The notes under the pieces are model-generated. The model had not been told where the DNA came from. It worked only from the letters and a program-made list of their open reading frames with translations, and searched no databases. The position numbers and the translations under genes were made by a program. Source: Clostridiales bacterium Firm_13 (GTDB lineage Bacteria > Bacillota > Clostridia > Saccharofermentanales > Saccharofermentanaceae). Taken from it: a stretch of 64,000 bases of DNA. Below are positions 16,527-25,776 of the stretch, piece by piece (the stretch's first letter is position 1; each line of letters starts with the position of its first letter). The DNA lies in assembly GCA_001603035.1 (NCBI GenBank), contig LVAS01000059.1, positions 186,001 through 250,000 on the forward strand. Reading direction: 5' to 3'.

Positions 16527-19000
16527 ACGTCCTCCTTGTGTTCGCCGGGAAGATCGAGTCGGAGAAAACGAAGAAGCGACGTCATTCGTACAGACGGCGA
16601 GTCATTTCGAATCATCCGGTCAAGAATCGACCGCGACGATACGAGAAAGATCTGCTTTTTGGCACGCGTTATCGCGGTGTAGAGCAGATTGCGATTGTTG
16701 AGAAGCGCGGTCTGGTTCGGAACCGCCAAAATGACGACCGGATACTCACTGCCCTGACTCTTATGGACGGTCATCGCAAAGGCGGCGTCTAAGTCATCCA
16801 GGTTATCTTTCTCATAGAGAACCTTCCTTCCGTCGTCAAGTTCAACCGACAGCGCCCCCGCCTCCAGATTCACGTTGATAATTGTGCCGATTTCCCCGTT
16901 GAAGACACCGGTTCCCGCGATCCCATCCGCGCCGCGCCAAGCGAGCTCGTAGTTATTTCTTGTTTGCATGACCTTGTCGCCAGACTGAAATCGAAACCCA
17001 TTCCGTTCGATCGCGGCGCCCTTCGAAAGACCGGCCGCTTCCTTGATGCGAAGATTGAGTTCAAAAACCCCGGCTCTTCCTTTACGAGAAGGGCACAATA
17101 CAACCGCGTCCCGTCCCGCATCGACTCCGTAGACGGAGGGAAGAATTCTTGTATAAAGTCCCGTGACGGCATCCGCGATTTCTTCCGGCGTTTCGCGGTG
17201 TATCAACATAAAGTCACTGTCGCGTGATTGATCAAAAACAAGCGCGCCGCCGGATAGGACGGCATGCGCGTTTCGAACGATCCGGCTCTCTTGCGCCTGC
17301 CGGAATATATGCCGTAGGACACAGACAGGAACAGCGGCGGAGCCGACAATATCGGCCAATACCGCACCGGGGCCCACTGAGGGCAATTGATCTTTATCGC
17401 CGACCAAAATCAGTTGAGACTTCAAAGATACCGCGGCAAGAAGAGATGTAAGAAGGTGAACATCCAACATACTTGTCTCGTCTACAATAATTGCGTCCGC
17501 GGCGATCGGATTCTCTTCTCCGCGCCGAAATACCGGTTCGTCTTCGGAATCGGAACGTTCAATTTCGAGAAGACGATGAATTGTCTTTGCCTGAAATCCT
17601 GACGATTCCGCCATTTTTTTGGCAGCCCGCCCGGTCGGCGCACAGAGTACCGTTTCCATTCCTTTTGACTTGAAATATGTACAAAGGAGCCGAATAATCG
17701 TCGTCTTCCCCGTCCCGGGACCGCCCGTTATAATCGTCACCCCGTGGAGTGCCGCCGTCTTGACCGCCTCTCTCTGTTCGTCGGACAGACGGATACACAT
17801 ATGTTCGGCCGCCCTGTCCAAATCCTCGTCAACCGTCAAAAACCGTTTTTCAGAGATCGGAAGCGAGGCGATCTCAAGAATTCTTTTCGCGGAATAAATC
17901 TCGGCTTTTAACGTACGCATCAAGCTAATTCTTGTGACCGATCCGATGTTGTCAGGAGAATCCCAAAAGAGTTTCGCCGGCTCCTCAAAATGATAAAGCG
18001 CCGCCTGTCCGGATCGCACCGCTTCGGTCAGTCCCGAAAGAAAAGCGGAAGACAGATCGGCAATTCCCTCCGTCTTAACCGAATTCTCGTTCGCGACGTC
18101 TTCCTCCGCCCCGAGAAGAAGCGAGCGGACCGACGAAGCGAGAGACGGAAAAGAGACATACGTATCTCCTTCCGCGGCGGAGCGAGACAGTCGATACAGA
18201 ATGGCACTCATATAGCGGAACGGAGATTCCGGGTCACATCCGAAGTGCATCGCCATTTTGTCGGCAGTCGGAAATCCGATGCCGCTGATCTCGGACGCTA
18301 TACGATAGGGATTCTTCTTGATAAGCGTCAGCGTCTGCGAACCGAAACGGCGATAAATCCGTTGAACGCGACCGGCCCCGATTCCAAACGGCATAAGGGC
18401 CATCGTGATCTCTTCATACTCCCCCTTTTCGCGAAGAACGGCGGAGATTCGATTCGCCTTTTCTCGATTGATGCCCCGTATAAGCGCAACCTTTTCCGGA
18501 AAATCACGCAGAACGGTAAGCGTATCTTCGCCAAAGCGATCCACTAGTTTTTCCGCGGTCTTCTGACCGATGCCGGGAAGACTTCCGGCGGAGAGAAAGC
18601 GGAGAATCTCGGAACGAGTATGCGGCAGAACCTGTTCCGATCGACGCACGGAGAACTGGGGGCCGTAGGATGCGTGAACCACCCACGAACCGAAAAGCCG
18701 TAAACGGTCTCCCGGTTCCGCGGAAGGGAAAAAACCGGTCGCCGTAAATCCTCGCCGCCGCGAAGACGAATCGCCGCTTTCATCCGCTTCGCGCTTCCTT
18801 TGTGTCTCTCGCGTGCCGGAGTCACGCTCGCGAGTGACAGGGGCAAAATGTCCCACAGTATAGCCGTTCTCGTCATTTCTGAAAATGATCGCATCCAAAA
18901 TACCCTCCGTCTCCTCCTCCGCCGAATCGGCGGAGGAGTTCGGCAGAAGTTTCGATTCGGGGAGAAGAGATTCGAGCGGAAGATCGCGAGACTTACCCAC
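16523..19000 (-). CDS. recD2: RecD2-type ATP-dependent 5'-3' DNA helicase
   Basis: An 825-residue SF1B helicase not belonging to a RecBCD complex. The order is: an N-terminal OB-like region interrupted by a low-complexity RETQRKREADESGDSSSRR insert (about residues 65-85); tandem helix-hairpin-helix motifs (GIGQKTAEKLV, RGINREKAN); Walker A GGPGTGKTT near 430; DETSMLD; and a C-terminal SH3-split domain with TVHKSQGSEYPVV. The start is a GTG at 19000 with AGGAGC upstream. It lies 15 bases after metK and overlaps comF. RecD2 acts in replication-fork repair and recombination. Confidence 0.93.
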   Translation of the reverse strand: MGKSRDLPLESLLPESKLLPNSSADSAEEETEGILDAIIFRNDENGYTVGHFAPVTRERDSGTRETQRKREADESGDSSSRRRGFTATGFFPSAEPGDRLRLFGSWVVHASYGPQFSVRRSEQVLPHTRSEILRFLSAGSLPGIGQKTAEKLVDRFGEDTLTVLRDFPEKVALIRGINREKANRISAVLREKGEYEEITMALMPFGIGAGRVQRIYRRFGSQTLTLIKKNPYRIASEISGIGFPTADKMAMHFGCDPESPFRYMSAILYRLSRSAAEGDTYVSFPSLASSVRSLLLGAEEDVANENSVKTEGIADLSSAFLSGLTEAVRSGQAALYHFEEPAKLFWDSPDNIGSVTRISLMRTLKAEIYSAKRILEIASLPISEKRFLTVDEDLDRAAEHMCIRLSDEQREAVKTAALHGVTIITGGPGTGKTTIIRLLCTYFKSKGMETVLCAPTGRAAKKMAESSGFQAKTIHRLLEIERSDSEDEPVFRRGEENPIAADAIIVDETSMLDVHLLTSLLAAVSLKSQLILVGDKDQLPSVGPGAVLADIVGSAAVPVCVLRHIFRQAQESRIVRNAHAVLSGGALVFDQSRDSDFMLIHRETPEEIADAVTGLYTRILPSVYGVDAGRDAVVLCPSRKGRAGVFELNLRIKEAAGLSKGAAIERNGFRFQSGDKVMQTRNNYELAWRGADGIAGTGVFNGEIGTIINVNLEAGALSVELDDGRKVLYEKDNLDDLDAAFAMTVHKSQGSEYPVVILAVPNQTALLNNRNLLYTAITRAKKQIFLVSSRSILDRMIRNDSPSVRMTSLLRFLRLDLPGEHKEDV

Positions 19001-19015
19001 TGGTTGCTCCTGTCC

Positions 19016-20215
19016 TTATAGCCCTGCTTCGCTCCGAAGGATGTCCGCTTTGTCGGTCTTCTCCCACGGGAAATCGGCGTCTTTTCTGCCGAAATGTCCA
19101 TAGGCGGCCGTCTTCCTGTAAATCGGTCGTCGCAGATCAAGATCACGAATAATCGCCGCCGGGCGAAGGTCGAAATGGCGGCGGACAAGATCGGTAATCG
19201 CCTGGTCCGAGAGTTTCCCGGTGCCGAATGTATCAACGGAAATCGATACCGGATGCGCCACGCCGATCGCATACGCAAACTGGATCTCGCATTCGTCGGC
19301 GATACCGGCCGCGACAATATTCTTAGCGATGTAGCGAGCGGCATAAGCGGCGGATCGATCGACCTTTGTCGGGTCCTTGCCGGAGAAGGCGCCGCCGCCG
19401 TGACGGGCGTAACCGCCGTACGTGTCGACAATAATCTTACGTCCGGTAAGACCGCTGTCCCCCTGCGGACCGCCGATTACAAAGCGACCGGTAGGATTGA
19501 TTAGAATCTTCGTGTTCGCATCGACCAACTCCTTCGGAAGAACCGGCTCAATTACACTTCGAATAACCCCGCTTTCGAGATCTTCTCGCGAGACGTCGGG
19601 GCTGTGCTGCGTCGAGATGACGACCGCCTCAATGCGGATCGGTCGATTGCCGTCATATTCGACAGTCACCTGACTCTTCCCGTCCGGTCGAAGGAAAGAA
19701 ACCTCTCCGCTCTTTCTTACTTCCGCGAGGCGGAAGGAAAGGCGGTGAGCAAGAGAAATCGGCAGGGGCATCAATTCTTCGGTGTCGCGATTGGCATAGC
19801 CGAACATCATACCCTGATCGCCCGCGCCGGTATCCAACTGGTCTTCATCCGTCCCCTCTCTCGATTCGAGCGAACGGTTGACTCCCTGTGCTATGTCGGG
19901 AGATTGTTCGTCTATCGTCGTCATTATGGCGCACGTCTTGTAATCGAATCCCGAATCGGAGCCGTCATATCCGATCTCCTTGACCGTGCGTCGGACGATT
20001 CCCGGTATATCGACATATGCGGACGTCGAAATCTCGCCCATGACAAGGACCATGCCTGTGGTGGCGATCGTCTCGCATGCGACGCGAGCCGTCGGATCCT
20101 GTTCGAGGATCGCATCGAGCACCGAGTCGGAGATCTGATCGCAGACCTTGTCCGGATGACCCTCCGTTACTGATTCTGAAGTAAAAAGCCACTTTCCTGA
20201 TCTTTCACGATTCAT
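19016..20215 (-). CDS. metK: S-adenosylmethionine synthetase
   Basis: Makes SAM from methionine and ATP. The 399-residue product has [12 protein letters not shown] at the start, [12 protein letters not shown], the phosphate loop [16 protein letters not shown] and the C-terminal [12 protein letters not shown]. The frame stays open upstream through the riboswitch, but the real start is an ATG at 20215 with GGAGGT six bases away (an ATG two codons earlier at 20221 is the alternative). A SAM-I riboswitch and terminator lie directly upstream, so expression should fall when SAM is plentiful. Confidence 0.97.
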   Translation of the reverse strand: MNRERSGKWLFTSESVTEGHPDKVCDQISDSVLDAILEQDPTARVACETIATTGMVLVMGEISTSAYVDIPGIVRRTVKEIGYDGSDSGFDYKTCAIMTTIDEQSPDIAQGVNRSLESREGTDEDQLDTGAGDQGMMFGYANRDTEELMPLPISLAHRLSFRLAEVRKSGEVSFLRPDGKSQVTVEYDGNRPIRIEAVVISTQHSPDVSREDLESGVIRSVIEPVLPKELVDANTKILINPTGRFVIGGPQGDSGLTGRKIIVDTYGGYARHGGGAFSGKDPTKVDRSAAYAARYIAKNIVAAGIADECEIQFAYAIGVAHPVSISVDTFGTGKLSDQAITDLVRRHFDLRPAAIIRDLDLRRPIYRKTAAYGHFGRKDADFPWEKTDKADILRSEAGL

Positions 20216-20248
20216 ATACATACCTCCATTCGTAACCTGTTCGGCGGC

Positions 20249-20281
20249 GAAAAAAAACCTTCCCGGAACGACGGAAAGGTC
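20249..20281 (-). terminator. Expression-platform terminator of the SAM-I riboswitch
   Basis: The minus strand reads GACCTTTCC...GGGAAGGT and then TTTTTTTTC (20249-20256). The hairpin lies between the aptamer and the metK start. Confidence 0.9.
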
Positions 20282-20297
20282 ACTAAAAACAAACCAA

Positions 20298-20404
20298 TCC
20301 TCATCTTCCAGGTGATTCACCTGCTGGAATTGGCACCGCCGCATAACCGCGGTTGCCGGACTTCGTAGGGCCAGATCCCTCCGTCGCTCTTGATAAGTGA
20401 TGAA
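20298..20404 (-). promoter_or_regulatory. SAM-I (S-box) riboswitch
   Basis: The minus strand shows the conserved blocks CTTATCAAGAG, GGAGGGA, TGGCCCTACGAAG, CGGCAACC, GGTGCCAATTCC and GATGAGGA in the correct order. P1 is formed by TTCATC with GATGAG. It controls metK and probably the downstream recD2-comF by SAM-dependent termination. Confidence 0.97.
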
Positions 20405-20423
20405 CATATTCAGTTGTACCCTG

Positions 20424-20453
20424 ATGATACCATTCACATATCGGTTTGTGCAA
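20424..20453 (-). promoter_or_regulatory. Promoter of the metK leader
   Basis: TTGCAC (20448-20453), 18-base spacer and TATCAT (20424-20429) on the minus strand, just upstream of the riboswitch. Confidence 0.65.
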
Positions 20454-20573
20454 GAGGGGATCCGAGCAGTTTTTCAGGCGAAAATCGCCGCCTTTTGTCG
20501 CGTCTTGTCGAAAACAGAACACGCAACGCCTTCGCGTTCCCACTAAAATGAGCGGCATACAGGAGGTGATCAA

Positions 20574-21557
20574 ATGTCGGATCAACTGGTTCTTTTATCT
20601 TCTGATCTTTATCTTTATCGAGAGGTCGCTCGCCGATTTATGTCGCGAACTCCGGGGCTTATCGTAAGTCTAATACAGCCCGGAACCGAATCGTTTCCGG
20701 GATCTGAATCTGACGATAAGGCAACGGTATTCTGGGACGGACGTACCGTTCCCGATCTGATTCTTCGCGAATATATATCGAATCACGAGGGGCACCGGAT
20801 TATTCCACTTTGGGAGAAAACAGCGTCGGGGCCCAGACTGCGATCCTGGGAAGAACTCATCGACGCGATCTTTCCCAGCCCGCCCGAAGGACCCCCGCGA
20901 TTACGTGAGACACGCGAAATATTATACGAAGCGGAAGACCGCTCTAATCGCAAATTCGTTTCGCGCACGGCAGGAAATTCTTGTCGCGGCGAAGGTCTCA
21001 CTTTGATACTTTCACTCGGAGAATATCGGGACGCCGTTTCTTATGTCGTAGCGTTTCTGTCCGATTCTTTCCGAGCGGGGCGGCGCGTATTTCGACTGTC
21101 TCTCACCTCCGGATTCTTTCCTCCCGTCGTCTCCAAACGCAGGAGTGATCGCAGAACACCTTTGACTCCGGGACTATCCGAAATTCTGCTCAAGCTCGAA
21201 TATTCACGACTAACTCCGTCCGATCTTCTGGAGTTTGCGCAGTACGACGAAGAGAATTGCCTTAATTTCGGCGGCATCGCCAGAGCCGATGATATCGTAA
21301 GCGCCGGACGCGAGGTTCTATTCCGATTTCTCACGCTACTTCGGAGACTTTGCGATGATAAAGAGAATCCGACAGTCGCGTATGTAACCCTTCAAGGGCT
21401 TCCCTTCTCCCTTCTCGGCGGAATTATCTCCGCAGCTTCCGAAATTCATATTCTGCTTCCTTCCGAGGGACAGTATGACGAGGGACTTAAGAATACCGAA
21501 TTGAACGAACTTCTCGCGGGACTCCCCCCTTCGGTCGGTACGTATATCCATACTTGA
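20574..21557 (+). CDS. TadZ/CpaE-like protein with degenerate P-loop (tentative)
   Basis: 327 residues, first gene of the Tad-type operon, with an excellent AGGAGGTGATC ribosome site. An N-terminal part (about 1-110) looks like a receiver-like alpha/beta domain. The C-terminal part follows the strand/helix plan of a MinD/TadZ-type ATPase (LTLILSLGEYRDAVSYVVAF, RRVFRLSLTSGFF, EIHILLPSEG). The expected deviant Walker A (KGGxGKT) is absent. Position before cpaF is where TadZ is usually encoded. The assignment rests mainly on context and fold impression; ATP binding is doubtful. Confidence 0.45.
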   Translation: MSDQLVLLSSDLYLYREVARRFMSRTPGLIVSLIQPGTESFPGSESDDKATVFWDGRTVPDLILREYISNHEGHRIIPLWEKTASGPRLRSWEELIDAIFPSPPEGPPRLRETREILYEAEDRSNRKFVSRTAGNSCRGEGLTLILSLGEYRDAVSYVVAFLSDSFRAGRRVFRLSLTSGFFPPVVSKRRSDRRTPLTPGLSEILLKLEYSRLTPSDLLEFAQYDEENCLNFGGIARADDIVSAGREVLFRFLTLLRRLCDDKENPTVAYVTLQGLPFSLLGGIISAASEIHILLPSEGQYDEGLKNTELNELLAGLPPSVGTYIHT

Positions 21558-21566
21558 GAGGTCCAA

Positions 21567-22814
21567 ATGAGACGAAAAACCACGACGAAGTCCGCGCAAT
21601 CCGATCCCTTGCTATCCGCAAAAGCGATCCGAAAGGATGAGGAGAACATTCGAAAGCGAATTGAAGTCAATATCCTTACTCTCTTGCATACCGGCGTGGA
21701 AACAGACGATGCCGCATTTCGAGAAATCATCGCAGACGCAATCAGTAAGGATCCGGATACATCCTCACTGCCTCTTGTCGAGAAGAGAGCTCTCGCGGAG
21801 CGAATCTTCAACGCAATGCGTCGTATGGACATTCTTCAGCCCTTGATGGAGGATTCGGAAGTTACCGAAATCATGGTGAATGGACCGTTTCGCATTTTCT
21901 ACGAGAAAGGAGGGCGCCTCTACCGATCGGATGTCGCATTTAAGGATCTCTCTTCGCTGGAGAACTTGTTGATTCATTTCTTTTCGAGGGCAAATCGACC
22001 TCTTAATGAAAGTAGTCCTTTGGCGGATTTACGGTTGCCGGACGGATCGCGTGCAAATGCGGTTCTGCCGCCGATCGCTCCGGACGGCCCGATTTTTACG
22101 ATCCGCAAATTCACCGGTGTGCACCCCGACATGAAAGAGTTAATTCGGCAGGGATTCATTTCAGATGAAGCGGCCGATTATCTGAGAGAATCGGTTATCG
22201 AGAGAAAGACGATCTTCCTGTGCGGCGGAACCGGATCTGGAAAGACGACATTTCTCAATACGCTGTCTGCGTTTATTCCGTCCGACGAGCGGGTAATCAC
22301 AATCGAAGATTCGGCGGAGTTGTCTTTACAAGGACTGCCCAATCTCGTGCGGTTGGAAGCGAGACTTCCTGGACCGGAAGGTTCGGGAGAGATCGGTATC
22401 GGGCAATTAATTCGAACCGCTTTACGAATGCGGCCGTCTAGAATCATCGTCGGTGAAGTCAGAGGGTCGGAAGCCGCCGATATGCTTCACGCTCTTCACA
22501 CGGGACATCCCGGCTCACTCTGTACAGGGCACGCGAATTCTTGTGATGAAATGCTCTCTCGGCTGGCAACAATGGTGATGGCCGGTTCATCTCTTCCCTA
22601 TTCTGCAATCAGCCGGCAAATCGCCATGGGAATCGATATTTTGATACACATAACGCGCTCTTCAAGCGGCAGAAGATACGTCGATGAAATAACCGAATTG
22701 AGAGGATACAGAAGTGAAGGATTTGACACGCACAACATTTTCTGCACCGACAAAAAGGAGCGACTTGTTCGGAATTCGTCATCCGTATCACACGAAGGAC
22801 AAATTTCTGACTGA
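21567..22814 (+). CDS. cpaF: CpaF/TadA-type secretion ATPase
   Basis: Hexameric motor that powers Tad pilus assembly or secretion. The 415-residue protein has the N-terminal helical domain, then VTEIMVNGPFRIFYEKGGRL. The PilT-like ATPase core follows: Walker A CGGTGSGKTTF (near residue 218), RLEARLPGPEG, Walker B SRIIVGEVRG and the His-box TGHPGSLCTGHANS. It begins ten bases after the TadZ-like gene. Its last 101 bases overlap the next gene if that uses its GTG start. Confidence 0.95.
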   Translation: MRRKTTTKSAQSDPLLSAKAIRKDEENIRKRIEVNILTLLHTGVETDDAAFREIIADAISKDPDTSSLPLVEKRALAERIFNAMRRMDILQPLMEDSEVTEIMVNGPFRIFYEKGGRLYRSDVAFKDLSSLENLLIHFFSRANRPLNESSPLADLRLPDGSRANAVLPPIAPDGPIFTIRKFTGVHPDMKELIRQGFISDEAADYLRESVIERKTIFLCGGTGSGKTTFLNTLSAFIPSDERVITIEDSAELSLQGLPNLVRLEARLPGPEGSGEIGIGQLIRTALRMRPSRIIVGEVRGSEAADMLHALHTGHPGSLCTGHANSCDEMLSRLATMVMAGSSLPYSAISRQIAMGIDILIHITRSSSGRRYVDEITELRGYRSEGFDTHNIFCTDKKERLVRNSSSVSHEGQISD

Positions 22815-24336
22815 GAGACCTGCTATCGAACCGAGCCATGTTCGCAGAAACTTTATTCTGAGACGCCTATATCTATTTCCCTGCATTTATGCCGGGCTAT
22901 TCATTCTCTCCTCCGCATTTTTTCCCGATCCGATTCTGCGTCTTGTTGCCGCGGGAATTCTGTCTCCGTTTCCGTTCCGCGCCGTTATCGGGCTTCTTTA
23001 TCGACGAAGACAATCCTTATTGCGGTCACAATCCAAGGTTCTTCTTCAATCAATCTGCACTTCCGTCTCTGCCGGGTACTCTCTTGAATCAGCCTTTCTC
23101 TTTGCTCGCGCTGACTTAGATAAAGCGTTCGGACGCAAATCTCTTTCCTCCCATGCGCTGGTTCGATTGGAAAAATCTCTCTCGGCCAGCATTCCTTTAG
23201 AAGTATGTCTCGAACGCTATTGCGCGGATCTCGACTATCGGGAAATCTTGCCGATTATGCACGCGATGACTCTCTCACGCGTAGTCGGAAGTGGGATAAT
23301 CTCCATTTTGCGTAACAGTTGTCAAATGCTTTCGGAGTTGATCGCCGTACAGAATGAAGTAGACGCAAATAATGCGGGGCGCAGTATGGAGGCTCTTGTT
23401 CTCGCACTCATGCCGTTTGGTGTGACCTATGCACTTTTCGGATTTACATCGGGTTACATGCAATCGGCATATGATAATCCGTACGGGATGGGGATGATGC
23501 TGATCGCATTCGTATTAGCCGTCATTTCGTGTGCCATTCTTCTCAACCGGCTCGGCGGGAAGGACGACAAAAAGAAGAATTCTTCCGATCCTCCCATTTC
23601 TGTGCCCGTTCGTGAGAGATGGGTCAGAGGAATCGGAAATCAAGTCAAACGTCTATTCCCCGAGGCAGTTTACGCGCGGCTGTTCGATATGTTTTCGGAG
23701 CTTTCTGATGATACCGAGAAGGAGTACTTGCAGTTCATAAAGAAAGCGATTCTCACGTCGATGATCCTATGTCCGCTTACTTTTTTTGTCTTGCTCTTTA
23801 CCGTAGTAACCCCCGCCGTCTCAATCGTCACGATTCCTATCGTATTCATCCTCAATTACTACGACGTCAAAAGGCGGTCTGAAATGCGACGTCTTCGCTT
23901 GATGGAAGAACTTCCTCTTTTTCTATCCATGTTGGTAACTCTTCTTAAGTCTGGCGTTCTTCTTCCAAAATCAATTGAGGCATCCGCGGGGGCATTCCCG
24001 GACACAAGCGAGATTCGCGTTGAGTTATCCAGAATCCGGTCTCAGATGCTCTCCGGATTATCTGCCGGTGCCGCTCTCGAGAAGCTCGCGGCAAGGACGC
24101 CTCTTCCTGAGGCGCAAGCTGCTCTAATACTCGCTTCCCGTTATGAACACTCCGGCGGAGGAGAAGTTTTGCAGCTTCTTTCGTTACAGAGCAATACATG
24201 TTGGTCACTCAGAAGAAACGCTTCAAGAAAACAGCGAGAGAAAGATGCGCTTTCTATGGTTATTCCGATGATGCTCGACCTGATTTCCGTACTGATTGTC
24301 GCAGTTACTCCCGCAATTCTGTCGTTGAACATATAA
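22714..24336 (+). CDS. Fused TadB-TadC inner-membrane platform protein
   Basis: 540 residues with two type II secretion F-type modules in one chain. The first (about residues 100-290) has a cytoplasmic helical block (SICTSVSAGYSLESAFLFAR, then VVGSGIISILRNSC) followed by two membrane helices. The second (about 340-540) has two membrane helices, then LPLFLSMLVTLLKSGVLLP, SGLSAGAALEKLAARTPLPE and a C-terminal membrane helix. Separate TadB and TadC proteins are each near 300 residues. A GTG at 22714 with GAGGA upstream is the only reasonable start. CpaF should dock on these cytoplasmic lobes. Confidence 0.85.
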   Translation: MKDLTRTTFSAPTKRSDLFGIRHPYHTKDKFLTERPAIEPSHVRRNFILRRLYLFPCIYAGLFILSSAFFPDPILRLVAAGILSPFPFRAVIGLLYRRRQSLLRSQSKVLLQSICTSVSAGYSLESAFLFARADLDKAFGRKSLSSHALVRLEKSLSASIPLEVCLERYCADLDYREILPIMHAMTLSRVVGSGIISILRNSCQMLSELIAVQNEVDANNAGRSMEALVLALMPFGVTYALFGFTSGYMQSAYDNPYGMGMMLIAFVLAVISCAILLNRLGGKDDKKKNSSDPPISVPVRERWVRGIGNQVKRLFPEAVYARLFDMFSELSDDTEKEYLQFIKKAILTSMILCPLTFFVLLFTVVTPAVSIVTIPIVFILNYYDVKRRSEMRRLRLMEELPLFLSMLVTLLKSGVLLPKSIEASAGAFPDTSEIRVELSRIRSQMLSGLSAGAALEKLAARTPLPEAQAALILASRYEHSGGGEVLQLLSLQSNTCWSLRRNASRKQREKDALSMVIPMMLDLISVLIVAVTPAILSLNI

Positions 24337-24346
24337 GGAGGAAAGT

Positions 24347-24535
24347 ATGAAAAAAAACCTGAACAAATTAGGCACATCGTCCAAGCATGGAATGGGGACC
24401 GTCGAAATCGTAATTATCATCGCAGTACTCGTCGCACTTGCGCTGATTTTCCGCGTTGCTCTGATGGGGTATGCCGACAAAATTATGGGTTACGTTTTTA
24501 ATGACCAGAACGTAATGGATCGACTCGGCGGGTAA
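24347..24535 (+). CDS. Flp1-like type IVb pilin
   Basis: 62 residues with AGGAGG six bases before the ATG. A short basic leader ends in KHGMG, followed by TVEIVIIIAVLVALALIF: a glycine cleavage site, a nearby glutamate and a long hydrophobic helix, the hallmark of class IVb (Flp) prepilins in Clostridia. The mature protein would be about 45 residues, forming the pilus filament or a pseudopilus. No prepilin peptidase gene is in the window, so one must be encoded elsewhere. Confidence 0.85.
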   Translation: MKKNLNKLGTSSKHGMGTVEIVIIIAVLVALALIFRVALMGYADKIMGYVFNDQNVMDRLGG

Positions 24536-24540
24536 TCGAT

Positions 24541-25764
24541 ATGTATACGGAGCGCGGTCCGCACGGAATGATACAAGTCTATCCACTTTCTCCGGAAGAA
24601 GAACTCGCGGAATATGCTTACGAGGTTCTGCTTCACCGGCAAATTCCATCTATGCTGCCGATCTATTATCGAGAAACGATGGGGAAACGCGAACTGGTGA
24701 CCGATTTGACCGGATGCATGCGACTGATAGACTTCGTTAAAATGAAGCGAGAATTCGTCGATCGGATCCGCAAGAGTCTTCCCGCATTCATATCCGCCCT
24801 GGATGAAGCAAATGCACTTTATATTCCCGACGATATGATTGAAATTCGATTCGAAGAAATCTATTGGGACAACGTATCAAATCAACTTCTATGGAAATGT
24901 CTTCCGCTTACAAGTCGCATGCGAGAGGACCCTCAAGAGGGGTCGTCGAGAAAAGACGGCATAAATGATATTTTGAACAGTCCGTTTTTTCGAAAGATTC
25001 TTACAGAAGGAGAACGCCATCGTCTATTAGAGCAAAGAAATTCCGGCAGCGAAACAAAGGCAAGATTTGAACAGTCAAAAACAAGTTCGACCGCAATCCC
25101 AAAAGACAAGATTGACAACCGGAGAACGGCTGCACTTACAGCACTTCTCGTATCCCTCTTGATGGCGGTACTTGTTTTCAGCCGGCAGATTCGGGAGGGA
25201 AATCCTCTTCAGATTTCTCTTATTGTCATGATGGGAGCCGTTCTCCTTCTCTTCACAATGATGATTCGAAGAAAGGCGGAGATGAAAGCCACACCGGAGA
25301 CGGCAAGCCAAGCAGGAGCCCCCCATCGCGCAATTCGTTCTGTATCCGATCCGTCTTCCTTGTCGAAATATATACATGACAGGATACAAGTTCTTTTTAG
25401 GATCGTACCGCGAAAAGGCATATCCGCTTCACGAGAGGAAAAGCTAGTCTGGGCCATGCTTGAACAGATTGCGGATCCGGATTCTCCGCCGACGCAAAAA
25501 GTCCGGGCTTCCGTTCTTACCGCGGATTTTCTGATGGGAAGCGACGGAATTCTTTGTGATCTGAAACTAGATTGCCGAGAAGTATCTCCCAAACATGCTC
25601 GTATTGTCAAACGGTCGAATTGTTTTTTTCTGCGCGACGAAGGGTCGGATCACGGAACGTGGATCGGTACGCAACGTCTCTATAAGGGAGAAGAATACCC
25701 ACTTGAGAACGGAGATATCGTCCGGATAGGATCCGTTCAGCTGACATTTAGCGAATGCAGATAG
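24541..25764 (+). CDS. Membrane-anchored FHA-domain protein of the Tad locus (DUF6382-like N-terminus)
   Basis: 407 residues. The N-terminal 140 residues resemble the DUF6382 domain found in clostridial Tad loci (ELVTDLTGCMRLIDFVKMK). After a charged linker come two membrane helices (about 195-240), then a second linker and a C-terminal FHA domain (about 320-407) with MGSD, REVSPKHARI and GTWIGTQRL, the residues that read phosphothreonine. It probably tethers a phosphorylated partner to the Tad platform. No Ser/Thr kinase gene is in the window. It starts five bases after the pilin stop. Confidence 0.75.
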   Translation: MYTERGPHGMIQVYPLSPEEELAEYAYEVLLHRQIPSMLPIYYRETMGKRELVTDLTGCMRLIDFVKMKREFVDRIRKSLPAFISALDEANALYIPDDMIEIRFEEIYWDNVSNQLLWKCLPLTSRMREDPQEGSSRKDGINDILNSPFFRKILTEGERHRLLEQRNSGSETKARFEQSKTSSTAIPKDKIDNRRTAALTALLVSLLMAVLVFSRQIREGNPLQISLIVMMGAVLLLFTMMIRRKAEMKATPETASQAGAPHRAIRSVSDPSSLSKYIHDRIQVLFRIVPRKGISASREEKLVWAMLEQIADPDSPPTQKVRASVLTADFLMGSDGILCDLKLDCREVSPKHARIVKRSNCFFLRDEGSDHGTWIGTQRLYKGEEYPLENGDIVRIGSVQLTFSECR

Positions 25765-25776
25765 AGAGGAAATCAA

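Noticed and set aside
18544..19431. Open frame of 295 codons on the minus strand
   Set aside because: It overlaps recD2 and metK in another frame and encodes an Arg/Ser-rich sequence with no domain.
20216..20437. N-terminal extension of metK
   Set aside because: The frame is open only because it passes through the SAM-I riboswitch; the family start and ribosome site are at 20215.
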